From Massilia rubra (GTDB lineage: Bacteria; Pseudomonadota; Gammaproteobacteria; Burkholderiales; Burkholderiaceae_D): 64,000 bases of DNA. Below the pieces are notes generated by a model. The model saw nothing but the letters and a program-made list of their open reading frames with translations, made no database searches and was not told where the DNA came from. The stretch lies in assembly GCF_011682065.1 (NCBI RefSeq), contig NZ_VUYU01000003.1, positions 343,956-407,955 on the forward strand. Direction: 5' to 3'. A program made the position numbers and the translations under genes. Below, piece by piece: positions 15,746-24,786 of this stretch (position 1 is the stretch's first letter; each line of letters opens with the position of its first letter).

Positions 15746-16963
15746 TCAAAAGGTAATGATAAAGCGCGCGCCGCCGCCGATCGACCTGGCGTACCGCACC
15801 GCGCCGCCATTGCGGTGCACCAGCTGGCGCACCATGGCCAGGCCGATGCCGCTGCCTTTGCTTTTGGTGGAAAAGAAGGGCGTGAAGATATCGGCGATGA
15901 CCTCGTCCGGCACGCCGGGGCCGTTGTCGCACACGTCGATGCGCAGGCGTCCTCCGCGCGCCAGTTTCGCGCTCACGGTGACCTGCGGCGCCTTGCCCGG
16001 CGCACTTGCTTCGGCCGCGTTCTGCAGCAGGTTCACCAGCGCTTGCTCCAGCTGGCCCGGATCGGCCATCAATTCGAGCGATCCGGGCTCCACCCGAAAA
16101 TCGGCGCTGCCGCCGCGCGCGTGCCAGGCCGGCGCGATCAGGACCGACAGCCGCGCGAACATCTCCTGCACCACCACCCGCTGCGGCGCCGCTGGCGGCA
16201 CGCTGGCCAGCGCGCGGTAGCCGCTGACGAAATGGGTCAGGCTGGCGGCGCGGCGGCCGATGGCGTCGAGCGCGAGCGCCAGGTCGTCCGCCACCTCGGC
16301 CGGCAGGCTGGCGCGCACGCCCTGCACCATGTCGCGCGCGCTGTGCGAGAGCGATGCCACCGGGGTGAGCGAATTCATTATCTCGTGCGTCAACACGTGC
16401 ACCAGCTTTTGCCAGGCCTGCATGGCCTCGGCCGCAAGCTCGTTTTCCATCGGCGTGAGCGCCACCAGCCGTTGCGGCTTGCCTTCGACGCTCAATGCGC
16501 TGGCCGTGGCCAGGGCGCGCTCGACGCCTTGCTCGGTATCGACATCGATCATGCTGCGCCGGCCCGGCGCCAGGCCGGCCAGGGTGCGGCGCAAGGCATC
16601 GAGGTCGCTCGCGCGGCCGGGCGCCAGCAGGCGGCGCGCATTGGCGTTGAGCGGCTCGGCGCTGTGCGCGCTGTCGATGCGGAACAGGGCGATCGGCGCG
16701 TGTTCGAGCTGCGATTCGAGCGCCAGCACGCGCGCGGCGAGCAGCATCTGGTCCTGCGACAGGCCGACCGCAACTTCGAGCGGCGCCACCGCTTGCGCTG
16801 ACAGGCCATGGCCGATCATGGCCACGGCCACCAGCGCCGCGAGCGCGCTGGCCGCCGTCGCAAGCGAGAGCACCGCCCCATGCGCGCCGGCGCTGACGGC
16901 GGCCGCGCCAAGCAGCGCTGTACCGGCCCAGGCCACGCGGCGCGCGGCGGCGTCAGAGGCCAT
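15746..16963 (-). CDS. NtrB/NtrY-like sensor histidine kinase
   Basis: 405 residues. Two TM helices lie in the first ~70 residues with almost no periplasmic loop. A degenerate PAS-like region follows at about 90-180. Then come an H-box LTHEIMNSLTPV (phosphoacceptor His), an N-box (QALVNLLQNAAEA), a G1 box (CDNGPGVPDE) and a G2 box (GSGIGLAMVRQL). The HExxNSLTP H-box is typical of kinases that work with NtrC-family regulators beside ABC exporters and may respond to membrane stress or peptides. The start at 16963 overlaps the end of the regulator gene by eleven bases. The cognate regulator is upstream; the divergent exporter operon is the likely target. Confidence 0.88.
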   Translation of the reverse strand: MASDAAARRVAWAGTALLGAAAVSAGAHGAVLSLATAASALAALVAVAMIGHGLSAQAVAPLEVAVGLSQDQMLLAARVLALESQLEHAPIALFRIDSAHSAEPLNANARRLLAPGRASDLDALRRTLAGLAPGRRSMIDVDTEQGVERALATASALSVEGKPQRLVALTPMENELAAEAMQAWQKLVHVLTHEIMNSLTPVASLSHSARDMVQGVRASLPAEVADDLALALDAIGRRAASLTHFVSGYRALASVPPAAPQRVVVQEMFARLSVLIAPAWHARGGSADFRVEPGSLELMADPGQLEQALVNLLQNAAEASAPGKAPQVTVSAKLARGGRLRIDVCDNGPGVPDEVIADIFTPFFSTKSKGSGIGLAMVRQLVHRNGGAVRYARSIGGGARFIITF

Positions 16964-18308
16964 GCTTGCTGCGCTTGCGGTACAGGGCGGCGCGGCTGAT
17001 CCCGAGCAGGATGGCGGCATGACTGATATTGCCGCGCGCCTGCGTCATGGCGGCGGCCACCGCGTCGCGCTCGAGGGTGTCCAGGGCCAGCATGTCGGCG
17101 CCCGCCGCGCGCGGGCGCGCAACGATGGCCGGCGCGCCGCCATGCAGGCCAAAATCGGCCAGGCCGTAGGCGCCCGGCTGGCCCAGGATCACCGCGCGCT
17201 CGCAGGCGTGGCGCAGCGCGCGCACATTGCCGGGCCAGTGGTGCGCGCACAAGGCGTCGAACGCCTCGGGCGCGATGGTGCCTGGCGCCTTGCCGTACAG
17301 CTCCCGGTAATGCGCCAGGTAGTGGCGCAGCAGGGCCGGAATATCGTCGCGCCGCTCGCGCAGCGGCGGCACGCGCAGCACGATGGTGTTGAGGCGGAAC
17401 AGCAGGTCGGGCCGGAACACCTGCGCGTCATACAGCCTGGCCTCATCGAGATTGGTGGCGCTGACGATGCGCACGTCGATCGCTTGCGGGCGGTCGGCCC
17501 CGAGCGGCGTGACTTCGCGCCGTTCCAGGGCCGTCAGCAGCTTCGATTGCGCGGCCAGCGGCAGGTTGCCGATTTCGTCCAGGAACAGGGTGCCGCCGGA
17601 CGCCGCCTGGAAGCGCCCCGCACGGTCGCTGCGGGCATCGGTAAACGACCCTTTGCGGTGGCCGAACAACTCGCTCTCGAGCGTCGCTTCGGGCAGGCTG
17701 CCCATATCGACGGCGAGGAACTGGCCGGCAGCGCGGCGCGAGGCCAGGTGGATCGCGCGCGCGGCCAGCTCCTTGCCGACGCCATTTTCGCCCAGCACCA
17801 TGACGTTCGCCTGGGTCGGGCCGACGCTGGCGATCAGGGCGCGCAACTGACGCATCGGCAGCGAATCGCCCATCAGCGGATCGTTGGCGGCGGCCGGCGC
17901 GGCCGCTGCAGCCTGCATGCCGCGTTGCGCCAGCGCGCCTTCCACGACCGCGAGCAGGCGCGCGTTATCCCACGGCTTGGTCAAAAAATCGCTGGCGCCG
18001 CGCTTCATCGCCTCGACCGCCAGGGCCACATCGGCGTACGCGGTCATGACGATGACCAGTGGCGGCTCGGGCAGCGCGCGCAACTGGTCGAGCAGCGCCA
18101 GGCCCTCGGCGCCGTCGGTGCGGCCGGGCGTGAAGTTGAAGTCGAGCAGCACCACGTCGGGCACGCCGCCCAGCAGGTGGCGCGCCAGCTGGCGCGGATC
18201 GGCAAGAGTGGCCACTTTGCCCGCGCAGCGGCGCAACACCAACTGCGCCGCGTAGGCCACGTCGGCGTCGTCGTCGAGGATCAGGATGCGGGCGGGGTTG
18301 TCGGCCAT
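16953..18308 (-). CDS. NtrC-family sigma-54 response regulator (GSFTDA variant)
   Basis: 451 residues. The receiver domain spans 1 to about 120 (LILDDDADVAYAA, phosphoacceptor Asp in DVVLLDFNF, Thr in VMTAYAD, Lys in LTKPWD). The AAA+ domain spans about 145-385 with Walker A GENGVGKE and Walker B GGTLFLDEIG. A Fis-type HTH lies at the end (GNISHAAILLGISRAALYRKRSK). The loop that contacts sigma-54, usually GAFTGA, reads GSFTDA, a variant found in some family members. The ATG at 18308 was chosen because the receiver domain starts there. It is divergent from the exporter operon, which carries a sigma-54 promoter and an inverted-repeat enhancer, so it very probably activates it. Confidence 0.9.
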   Translation of the reverse strand: MADNPARILILDDDADVAYAAQLVLRRCAGKVATLADPRQLARHLLGGVPDVVLLDFNFTPGRTDGAEGLALLDQLRALPEPPLVIVMTAYADVALAVEAMKRGASDFLTKPWDNARLLAVVEGALAQRGMQAAAAAPAAANDPLMGDSLPMRQLRALIASVGPTQANVMVLGENGVGKELAARAIHLASRRAAGQFLAVDMGSLPEATLESELFGHRKGSFTDARSDRAGRFQAASGGTLFLDEIGNLPLAAQSKLLTALERREVTPLGADRPQAIDVRIVSATNLDEARLYDAQVFRPDLLFRLNTIVLRVPPLRERRDDIPALLRHYLAHYRELYGKAPGTIAPEAFDALCAHHWPGNVRALRHACERAVILGQPGAYGLADFGLHGGAPAIVARPRAAGADMLALDTLERDAVAAAMTQARGNISHAAILLGISRAALYRKRSKHGL

Positions 18309-18382
18309 GGCGGGGAGGGTGGAAGCAGGTGCGCCGATTCTAGCAGCAGCATGCCGGCGCCACCAATCAAAACGGGCCGGGT

Positions 18383-18419
18383 GTCCGAAAGCGCACACCT
18401 GCGCTGTGCGCTTTCGCAC
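18383..18419. promoter_or_regulatory. Candidate enhancer (UAS) for the NtrC-type regulator
   Basis: CGAAAGCGCACA (18386-18397) and TGTGCGCTTTCG (18405-18416) are a perfect 12-base inverted repeat with a 7-base spacer, with two further paired bases on each side after one mismatch. Its centre is about 87 bases upstream of the predicted start of the sigma-54 promoter, a standard distance for an NtrC-family activator site. Confidence 0.7.
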
Positions 18420-18461
18420 GAATGCGCCCGAACACGCGACCATCGCCCCGTGCGGCGCGCA

Positions 18462-18476
18462 TGGCACGGATGTTGC
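18462..18476 (+). promoter_or_regulatory. Sigma-54 promoter (-24/-12) for the exporter operon
   Basis: TGGCACGGATGTTGC gives -24 TGGCAC and -12 TTGC with exactly ten bases between GG and GC, a full match to the sigma-54 consensus. Transcription would start near 18488, 25 bases before the ATG at 18513. An NtrC-type regulator gene is divergent to it and an enhancer-like inverted repeat lies upstream. Confidence 0.85.
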
Positions 18477-18512
18477 GATCAGTTCCCGCATGACTTCGCA
18501 ACCCGAGCCGCC

Positions 18513-19805
18513 ATGATTGTTCCGATCGCCCCAGCACCAGAGCGCAGCAGCGGCGCCGCCATGGACCAGCCGTTGCGGCAGCGGCGCGGCAGGCGCGTGC
18601 TGCTTGGTGCGGCCATCGTGCTGGCGCTGGCGCTTGGGGCGGCGGCCCTGTGGCAGCAGATCCCGCGCGGCTTGCAGGTGGCGCGCGCCGACGCCCGTAT
18701 CGCCACCGTGGCGCGCGGCGTGTTCCGCGACGACGTGGCCCTGCGCGCCACGGCCGCGCCGCTGCATTCGGTGATGCTCGACGCGGTCGAATCGGGCCGC
18801 GTGGAAGAAGTCTTCGCGCGCGACGGCGCACCAGTCAGGCAAGGCGAGGTGTTGTTCCGGCTGTCGAACCCGCAGCGCCGGCTGGACCTGCTGGCGCGCG
18901 AGGCCGAACACGCGCAGCAGATTTCGAACCTGACCAACCTGCGCATCGCGCTCGAAGCGAGCCGCATGGAGCGCGAGCGGCGCGGCGCCGAGCTGGCGTT
19001 CGCATTGACCTTGGCCGAAAAGCAGCACGCGCGCAACGCGGCGCTGGCGCAGAAGGGCTTCGTGTCGCCGAACGCGCTGGAGGATTCGCTGGACCGCGTG
19101 GCGCAGCAGCGCCGCCTGTACCAGAGCGACAACGCCGGCTACAAAACCGAGGCCGCCACCCAGCGCGACGCGGTGCGCCAGATGGAACAGGCCATCGGCC
19201 GCCTGGAAGCGGGCCTGCAACTGGTCAACGCGACCATCGACGCGCTGGCGGTGCGCGCGCCGGTGTCCGGGCGCCTGACCGATTTTCATTTGCAGGTCGG
19301 CGAGACCGTCAAGCCCGACCAGCACCTGGGCCGCATCGACGACGTGGACCAGTTCAAGCTGTCGGCCCAGGTGGACGAGTATTACCTGAACCGGGTGGCC
19401 GTGGGCCGCCAGGGCACGGCCACCATCAACGGCCGCGCGCATGCGCTGACGGTGAGCCGGATCTACCCGCAGATCAAGGACGGCCGCTTTACCGTGGAGC
19501 TGGCGTTCGCCAACGGCCAGCCCGAGACGCTCAATCCGGGCCAGGCGGCGGACGTGCTGGTGACCCTGGGCGGCGCCAGCGAGGCGCTGCTGCTGCCGAA
19601 CGACGCCTTCCTCAACGACAGCGGCGGCGTGGCGGTGTATGTGCTGGACAAGGATGGCAAGACGGCCGAGCGGCGCGCGCTGCGCAGCGGCCGGCGCAAC
19701 AACAGCCAGGTCGAGGTGCTGGCAGGGCTGGCGGGCGGCGAGCGGGTGATCGTGTCGTCGTACGCGGCCTACGGCAAGGCGGCGCGGCTGCAGTTCACGG
19801 AGTAG
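18513..19805 (+). CDS. HlyD/MacA-type periplasmic adaptor of an ABC exporter
   Basis: 430 residues. One N-terminal TM helix (VLLGAAIVLALALGAAALW, about 29-47) is followed by a barrel/lipoyl region (SVMLDAVESGRVEEVFARDGAPVRQGEVLFRL), a long helical hairpin (about 125-235) and a beta-barrel plus membrane-proximal domain (VSGRLTDFHLQVGETVKPDQHLGRIDD). It would bridge the inner-membrane permease to an outer-membrane channel, though no TolC-like gene is nearby. The start at 18513 is the first ATG after the predicted sigma-54 transcript start; an in-frame ATG at 18561 is an alternative. It is the first gene of a three-gene operon, with the ATPase gene 37 bases downstream. Confidence 0.85.
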   Translation: MIVPIAPAPERSSGAAMDQPLRQRRGRRVLLGAAIVLALALGAAALWQQIPRGLQVARADARIATVARGVFRDDVALRATAAPLHSVMLDAVESGRVEEVFARDGAPVRQGEVLFRLSNPQRRLDLLAREAEHAQQISNLTNLRIALEASRMERERRGAELAFALTLAEKQHARNAALAQKGFVSPNALEDSLDRVAQQRRLYQSDNAGYKTEAATQRDAVRQMEQAIGRLEAGLQLVNATIDALAVRAPVSGRLTDFHLQVGETVKPDQHLGRIDDVDQFKLSAQVDEYYLNRVAVGRQGTATINGRAHALTVSRIYPQIKDGRFTVELAFANGQPETLNPGQAADVLVTLGGASEALLLPNDAFLNDSGGVAVYVLDKDGKTAERRALRSGRRNNSQVEVLAGLAGGERVIVSSYAAYGKAARLQFTE

Positions 19806-19842
19806 ACTTTTTTTCATAATGGATCGACGCGGAGATGACACA

Positions 19843-20556
19843 ATGAACAACCCCACACCACACCGGAAGGACGGCATGCTCAAGCTACTTAACGTCAGCA
19901 AAACGTTCCAGGGCGGCGACGTGCGCACCACGGCGCTCGACCGCATCACGCTCGATATCGACGCCGGCGAATACGTGTCCATCACCGGGCCGTCCGGTTG
20001 CGGCAAGTCGACCCTGCTGTCGGTGCTGGGATTGCTCGACACGCCAGACAGCGGCGAGTACTGGTTCGACGGCCAGAACGTGGCCGGCTGGCGCGAAGCG
20101 CAACTGAACGGCCTGCGGCGCGGGCGCGTCGGCTTCATCTTCCAGAGCTTTAACCTGATCGAAGAATTGTCGGTGGCCGAGAACGTGGAACTGGCGCTGG
20201 AGTACATGAACGTGCCGGCCAGGGAGCGGCGCGAACGGGTCGCGGCGATGCTCGACAAGCTGGGCGTGGCGCACCGCGCCAAACACCGGCCGTCGCAATT
20301 GTCGGGCGGGCAGCAGCAGCGCGTGGCGATTGCGCGCGCGCTGGTGGCCAACCCGGCGATGTTGCTGGCCGATGAACCGACCGGCAACCTCGATACCGCG
20401 CATGGCGATGAGGTCATGCGCCTGCTGCGCCAGATTAACGCCGACGGCACCACCATCGTGATGGTGACGCACTCGCCGGCGCACGCGGCGCAGGCATCGC
20501 GCACCTTGCGCCTGCTCGACGGGCGCATCCTGGTCGACGCACTGCAAGCGGCGTGA
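19843..20556 (+). CDS. MacB/LolD-type ABC transporter ATP-binding protein
   Basis: 237 residues. It hydrolyses ATP to power the adjacent FtsX-type permease. It shows Walker A GPSGCGKST, Q-loop FIFQSFNLI, signature [15 protein letters not shown], Walker B LLADEPTGNLD and the H-switch VTHSPAHA. GGAG lies eight bases before ATG 19843; an in-frame ATG at 19876 with GGAAGG five bases upstream matches the usual family start (MLKLLNVSKTF) and is a good alternative. It belongs to the efflux/lipoprotein group that senses or expels substrates from the periplasm rather than importing them. Co-transcribed with adaptor and permease. Confidence 0.9.
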   Translation: MNNPTPHRKDGMLKLLNVSKTFQGGDVRTTALDRITLDIDAGEYVSITGPSGCGKSTLLSVLGLLDTPDSGEYWFDGQNVAGWREAQLNGLRRGRVGFIFQSFNLIEELSVAENVELALEYMNVPARERRERVAAMLDKLGVAHRAKHRPSQLSGGQQQRVAIARALVANPAMLLADEPTGNLDTAHGDEVMRLLRQINADGTTIVMVTHSPAHAAQASRTLRLLDGRILVDALQAA

Positions 20557-20563
20557 GGGAGCG

Positions 20564-23011
20564 ATGATGATCATGAGGGATTTTCGTATCGGCTGGCGCA
20601 CCTTGCTGCAGGACCCGGCGTATTCGCTGGTCGTCATCGCCGGGCTGGGAGTGGGCTTTGCGGCCGCCCTCCTGCTGCTCGGCTTCGTGCGCTATTCGTG
20701 GCAGTACAACGCCGACGTGCCGGACGCCGACCACGTCTACATCGTCAAGCAGCGCTTCAACGTCGACCCCAAGGCGCCGTGGTTCGACCAGGCGCCGATG
20801 CTGCTGCGCCTGGCGGCGGCCAGGGCGCCCGGCGTGGTGGCGTCGACCGCGTACATTCCGACCCGGCCGCGCGTGATGGGGCTCACCGCAAGCATCAACG
20901 GCCAGTTGCACGGGATGGACGGATTGACGGTGATGCCGGGCTTCGCCGATATCCTGGGCCTGCGCGCGTTGCGCGGGAACCTCAAGATGGCGCTGGAGCA
21001 GCCGGAAGGCTTTGTCATCACCGAAGAAGCGGCGCTGCGCCACTTCGGCAGCGGCGACATCGTCGGGCGCACCATGCTGGTCGAGGGCAAGCTGCTGCGC
21101 GCCGGCGCGGTGCTGCGCACGCCTGGCGCGAACACCACCATCCCGTTCGAGGTGCTGGTGGGCGTGCAGTCGGTGCTGGCCGAGGCGCCGGTGAAAGAGG
21201 AGATGATGACCGGTAAGGCCGGCTGGTGGGGCAAGGTGCTGGTGCGGGTCGATCCCGGCGCATCGGTGCCGGCGTTGACCGCCTCGCTGCAGCAGGCCGT
21301 CGACCGCTCGCCGGCGGTGCAGGACGTGCCGCCCGAAACCAAACAGCGGCTGGGCACGAGAAGGGTGATGGATGTGGCGCTGCTGTCGCTGCGCGACGCC
21401 TATTTTGACCGCGACGTGGGCCAGAACGAGATCAGCGCGGTCGGCAACCGCGGCAGCCGCGTGGTGATCGCCGCGCTGGGCGCGATGGCAGCGCTGATCC
21501 TGGCCATGGCCGCCATGAATTACGTCAACCTGGCGGCGGTGCGCGTGCTGCGCCGCCAGCGCGAGGTGGCGATCCGCAAGGTGCTGGGCGCGGGCATGCG
21601 CCAGCTCGTGCTGCAACTGCTGGCCGAGTCGATGCTGGTGGCGCTGCTGGCGACCGGGCTCGGACTGCTGCTGGCGTGGCTGGCGCTGCCGCTGTTCGCG
21701 CAGCTGGTCGACCGCAAGCTCGATGGCATGCTCTCCATCGCCAATATCGGCGCGGCGCTGGCGCTGGGCCTGGCGCTGGGCGCGCTGACGGCGGCGTATC
21801 CGGCGTGGATCGCGCTGCGCGTTCGCCCGGGCGCGGTGCTGGCCGGGCGCGGCGACAGCGAGTCGGTGCGCGGCATGCAAGTGCGGCGCGTGCTGACGGT
21901 GGTGCAGGTGGCCGCGGCGATGGGCCTGGCCGGCGTCACCCTGGCCATTGCATGGCAAACCGCATTCGCCATGCGCGTCTCGCCGGGCTTCGATCCGGCG
22001 CCGCTGATGATTGTCGACCTGCCCGAGACGGTGCGCGACAGCGCGCGGGCGCGCAGCTTCATCGCGGCCCTGTCGGCCCAGCCGGGCGTGGCCGGCACTG
22101 CGGTGTCGGAAGACGCTGTCGGGCGCCACCAGGTGTCGTGGCTGCGCGACCTCAAGCGCCCGGGCGGGATCAGCGCATCGATGGAAATGAAGTCGGTCAG
22201 CGCCGCGTTTTTCGAGCAGTACCGGATTGCGCCGCGCGCGGGACGGCTGTTTTCGGCGCGCACCGACAAGGAAGACGATCCGGTGCCGCTGGTGCTCAAC
22301 GCCATCGCCGCGCGCGAACTGGGATTCGCCACGCCCGAAGCGGCGCTGGGACAGACGCTGTTGTTTACCGGCTTCGATAACAAGACCCTCGAGAAGCGCG
22401 TGGTGGGCATTGCGCCGGAGCTGCGCTTCCAGTCGCTGCGCGAAACACCGCATGCGATGGCCTACGAATTATGGACCGCCGGGATGACGCTCTCCGTGCG
22501 CGCCACGGGCGATCTGGCGCCGGTCGAGGCGGCGGTGCGGACCTTGTGGCCGAAGTATTTTCCGGACGCGATGATCAAGACGCACCGGGCCGACGCGATC
22601 CTGGCGCTCAATTACGCGGAAGATGCGCGGGTGGCCAGGGTACTGGCGATTGCCACCGCCATCGCGCTGGCGATTGCGGCCTTCGGCACCTATGTGCTGT
22701 CGGCGCACACGGTGCAGCGGCGCTCGAAAGAGATCGTGCTGCGCAAACTGCACGGGGCGCGCCGGACCGCCATCGGCCTGCTGGTGGTGCGCGAGATCGG
22801 CGCCTTGACGCTGGTGGCGGCGGCGATCGGCTTGCCGCTGGCGGGGCTGGCGATCAACAGCTACCTGGCGACCTATGTGGAACACGCCCCGGTCGGCTAC
22901 TGGACCTTGCTGTTCGCACTGGCGTCGACCGTGGCGGTGGCCTTGGCGGCGGTGGCGCGCCATGCGTGGCTGGCGATGCGCATGCTGCCGTCGGACGCGC
23001 TGCGCTTGTAG
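20564..23011 (+). CDS. MacB/FtsX-family ABC permease with two FtsX domains
   Basis: 815 residues. The first TM (about 20-42) is followed by a MacB-like periplasmic domain (about 45-280), three TMs of the first FtsX unit (about 300-420, with the conserved VRVLRRQREVAIRKVLGAGMRQLVLQLLAES), a second TM (about 440-465) and second periplasmic domain, then three TMs of the second FtsX unit (RRSKEIVLRKLHGARRTAIGLL). This duplicated form is common in exporters regulated by neighbouring NtrC-type systems. GAGGGAGC precedes the ATG; the spacing to the ATPase is seven bases. Substrate unknown; antimicrobial peptides or toxic lipids are plausible by family. Confidence 0.88.
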   Translation: MMIMRDFRIGWRTLLQDPAYSLVVIAGLGVGFAAALLLLGFVRYSWQYNADVPDADHVYIVKQRFNVDPKAPWFDQAPMLLRLAAARAPGVVASTAYIPTRPRVMGLTASINGQLHGMDGLTVMPGFADILGLRALRGNLKMALEQPEGFVITEEAALRHFGSGDIVGRTMLVEGKLLRAGAVLRTPGANTTIPFEVLVGVQSVLAEAPVKEEMMTGKAGWWGKVLVRVDPGASVPALTASLQQAVDRSPAVQDVPPETKQRLGTRRVMDVALLSLRDAYFDRDVGQNEISAVGNRGSRVVIAALGAMAALILAMAAMNYVNLAAVRVLRRQREVAIRKVLGAGMRQLVLQLLAESMLVALLATGLGLLLAWLALPLFAQLVDRKLDGMLSIANIGAALALGLALGALTAAYPAWIALRVRPGAVLAGRGDSESVRGMQVRRVLTVVQVAAAMGLAGVTLAIAWQTAFAMRVSPGFDPAPLMIVDLPETVRDSARARSFIAALSAQPGVAGTAVSEDAVGRHQVSWLRDLKRPGGISASMEMKSVSAAFFEQYRIAPRAGRLFSARTDKEDDPVPLVLNAIAARELGFATPEAALGQTLLFTGFDNKTLEKRVVGIAPELRFQSLRETPHAMAYELWTAGMTLSVRATGDLAPVEAAVRTLWPKYFPDAMIKTHRADAILALNYAEDARVARVLAIATAIALAIAAFGTYVLSAHTVQRRSKEIVLRKLHGARRTAIGLLVVREIGALTLVAAAIGLPLAGLAINSYLATYVEHAPVGYWTLLFALASTVAVALAAVARHAWLAMRMLPSDALRL

Positions 23012-23024
23012 CGGCGAGCTTGAC

Positions 23025-23471
23025 TCAGTAATAGAAAAACAGGTATCTGAACCCGGTAAACAGCGCCATGCCGACGCAAATGCCGAGCACCAGGAGCACG
23101 GTCGGATGCACGTTCGGCACCAGCACCGCTTCCTCGGGCCGCTCGGGGCAGTAGTGCGCCAGGATGCCCAGGCCGGGTGGGTAGGTCGCCAACATCGACT
23201 CCGGGGTTGGCTGCCATCGGTCATCGAACGGGCCACTGAAGCCGATCCGGGTGCTGACGTACTTGCTGCCGTCGACGGTGTACTCGTAGGAGACGACGAA
23301 ATCGTAGCCCGGGCCGTTTTGCCGCCGTTGCGCCGTCGAGGTGAGGATCACGGCGTCGGCGGTGGGCCAGGCACGGGCGCGCCGGCTTTCGCGCAGGCGC
23401 ACGATGAACAGGCCGGTGGCGCCGGCGGCGAACAGCAGTGAGACGATGGCGGCGCTCTGTGGATTGAACAT
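23025..23471 (-). CDS. DUF3592-family membrane protein
   Basis: 148 residues. A TM helix at the N-terminus (AAIVSLLFAAGATGLFIVRL) and one at the C-terminus (VLLVLGICVGMALFTGFRYLFF) flank a soluble domain with the DUF3592 pattern (RARAWPTADAVILTS, YDFVVSYEYTVDGSKYVSTRIGF, YCPERPEEAVLVPN). The family is uncharacterised. The ATG at 23471 was chosen because it starts just before the first helix. The gene is convergent with the exporter operon. Confidence 0.75.
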   Translation of the reverse strand: MFNPQSAAIVSLLFAAGATGLFIVRLRESRRARAWPTADAVILTSTAQRRQNGPGYDFVVSYEYTVDGSKYVSTRIGFSGPFDDRWQPTPESMLATYPPGLGILAHYCPERPEEAVLVPNVHPTVLLVLGICVGMALFTGFRYLFFYY

Positions 23472-23591
23472 CGTGTTTCTTTCGTGAGTGGGGAGGGTTG
23501 CCGCCATCTTACCGCGTGGCGGGATGCCGTTTTCGGAAACCGAGGCCGTACGCTAGAATTGATCCACACCGTCATTCATCATGGGCCGCGC

Positions 23592-24089
23592 GTGCAGACA
23601 CTGATCCAGGTCATCGAAACATCATGGAGCGCCGCCTCGCGCGGCGCGCCGGGAGCGCTCGCGCGCAACGCCGTACCGGAGCGCGTGCCGGTGCCCGATT
23701 GCGCGCTGGACGATGCACTGCTGCTGCACCTGGTGGCGTTCCACGAGTGCCAGCAATTCGCCCTTGCGCGCGCGGTACCGGTGCTGCGTTTCGCCCAGCA
23801 GCACCAGGAGCGCTTTCCACTGGCGGTGGCGGTCGATGGCGCGGGCGCGCACATCGATTTCTTTGGGTATCCGGCGCAGCGCAGGCCGAGGAAGGCCATC
23901 TCCAGCGTGCTGCTGGAACCGCACAACTGGGTGCGCATCGTCGGCAATTTTCGCGTATCGCAAGAGACGGCCTGGGTCTATCACAAGTTCGTTTTCAACA
24001 TTTTTCACGGGCCGGCATACCGTGCCAATGAACTCATGGCCAGCAAGGCGCCGGTGGCGCGCATCGATCATCAGCGTCACCTGTGGTGA
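23592..24089 (+). CDS. Hypothetical protein
   Basis: About 165 residues if translation begins at GTG 23592; the frame is open upstream to 23484, but that region overlaps the promoter of the divergent DUF3592 gene. Not recognised. It is a soluble mixed alpha/beta protein (LDDALLLHLVAFHECQQFALA, FPLAVAVDGAGAHIDFFGYP, SSVLLEPHNWVRIVGNFRVS) with no signal peptide. A TAGAAT sequence around 23552 may be its -10 box. It is convergent with the GNAT gene. Start is uncertain. Confidence 0.5.
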   Translation: MQTLIQVIETSWSAASRGAPGALARNAVPERVPVPDCALDDALLLHLVAFHECQQFALARAVPVLRFAQQHQERFPLAVAVDGAGAHIDFFGYPAQRRPRKAISSVLLEPHNWVRIVGNFRVSQETAWVYHKFVFNIFHGPAYRANELMASKAPVARIDHQRHLW

Positions 24090-24102
24090 AACGGCGTGGC
24101 GG

Positions 24103-24612
24103 TCAGGGCGCGTCGACCTCGCGCAGCATGTAGATGGTGTCGTAGAACACGCCGTCCACGCACAGCGCGCGCGGCTCCTGGCCGAACACCCGAAATCCCA
24201 TGGAGGCATACAGCGCCAGGGCGGCGCCGTTGCCGGCGGTGATGGTCAAGGTCACCTGGCGCAGGCCGGGCATGGCGTCGGCGAAGGCCAGCGCGTGCGC
24301 CAGCAACTGGCGGCCGACGCCCTTGTTGCGCCAGGCCGGGGCCACCACCATGCCGCCCACGAAACCCTTGTGACGCAGCTTGGCCGCACCCTCGCGCCCC
24401 ACGCCGACGACGCCGACCAGCGCATCGCCATCGAAGGCGCCGAAGCGGTTGCGCCCGGAGTCCGGCGCCATGTGCGCCTCGATGGTCGACAGCGGCGTGT
24501 CGCACTCGTCCTCGTAACTGGAACTGAAGGCGCTCGGGCATTCGCGCAGGGCGGCCAGGCGCAGCGACTGGTACGCGGGTGCATCGGCGGGAGTGAGGCG
24601 GCGCAGGAGCAT
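24103..24612 (-). CDS. GNAT-family N-acetyltransferase
   Basis: 169 residues. It transfers an acetyl group from acetyl-CoA to an unknown amine. The fold shows LRRLTPADAPAYQSLRLAAL at the start, the acetyl-CoA motif A region (GGMVVAPAWRNKGVGRQLLAHALAFA) and the motif B end LTITAGNGAALALYASMGFRVFG. The start at 24612 gives a normal GNAT length. The family cannot be assigned to a substrate from sequence. Confidence 0.88.
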   Translation of the reverse strand: MLLRRLTPADAPAYQSLRLAALRECPSAFSSSYEDECDTPLSTIEAHMAPDSGRNRFGAFDGDALVGVVGVGREGAAKLRHKGFVGGMVVAPAWRNKGVGRQLLAHALAFADAMPGLRQVTLTITAGNGAALALYASMGFRVFGQEPRALCVDGVFYDTIYMLREVDAP

Positions 24613-24786
24613 GGGCAGGTCGGTCAGTGGAATGGAATGACAATCATAACCCGACGGCCGTGGCGTGGCCGCTGGCATCCTGATGTGATCAAGAAAATAT
24701 TCTTGATGGACAATAACGCGGCATCGCATACCATAGCGGCCGTAGCGAACCGCCGGCCAGGGGTGGTTCTTGTTCAACTCTTTCTC

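Noticed and set aside
16260..19805. A very long open frame across the divergent region from the kinase to the exporter adaptor
   Set aside because: Only the 3' part from 18513 has protein features. The rest is the reverse-strand shadow of the kinase and regulator genes in high-GC DNA.
16953..20528. Long reverse-strand frame running upstream of the response regulator
   Set aside because: It crosses the divergent promoter and the adaptor/ATPase genes; only the segment below 18308 is the real regulator.
20435..22453. 672-codon reverse frame opposite the ABC permease
   Set aside because: Low-complexity His/Arg/Gln composition typical of antisense frames in high-GC genes.
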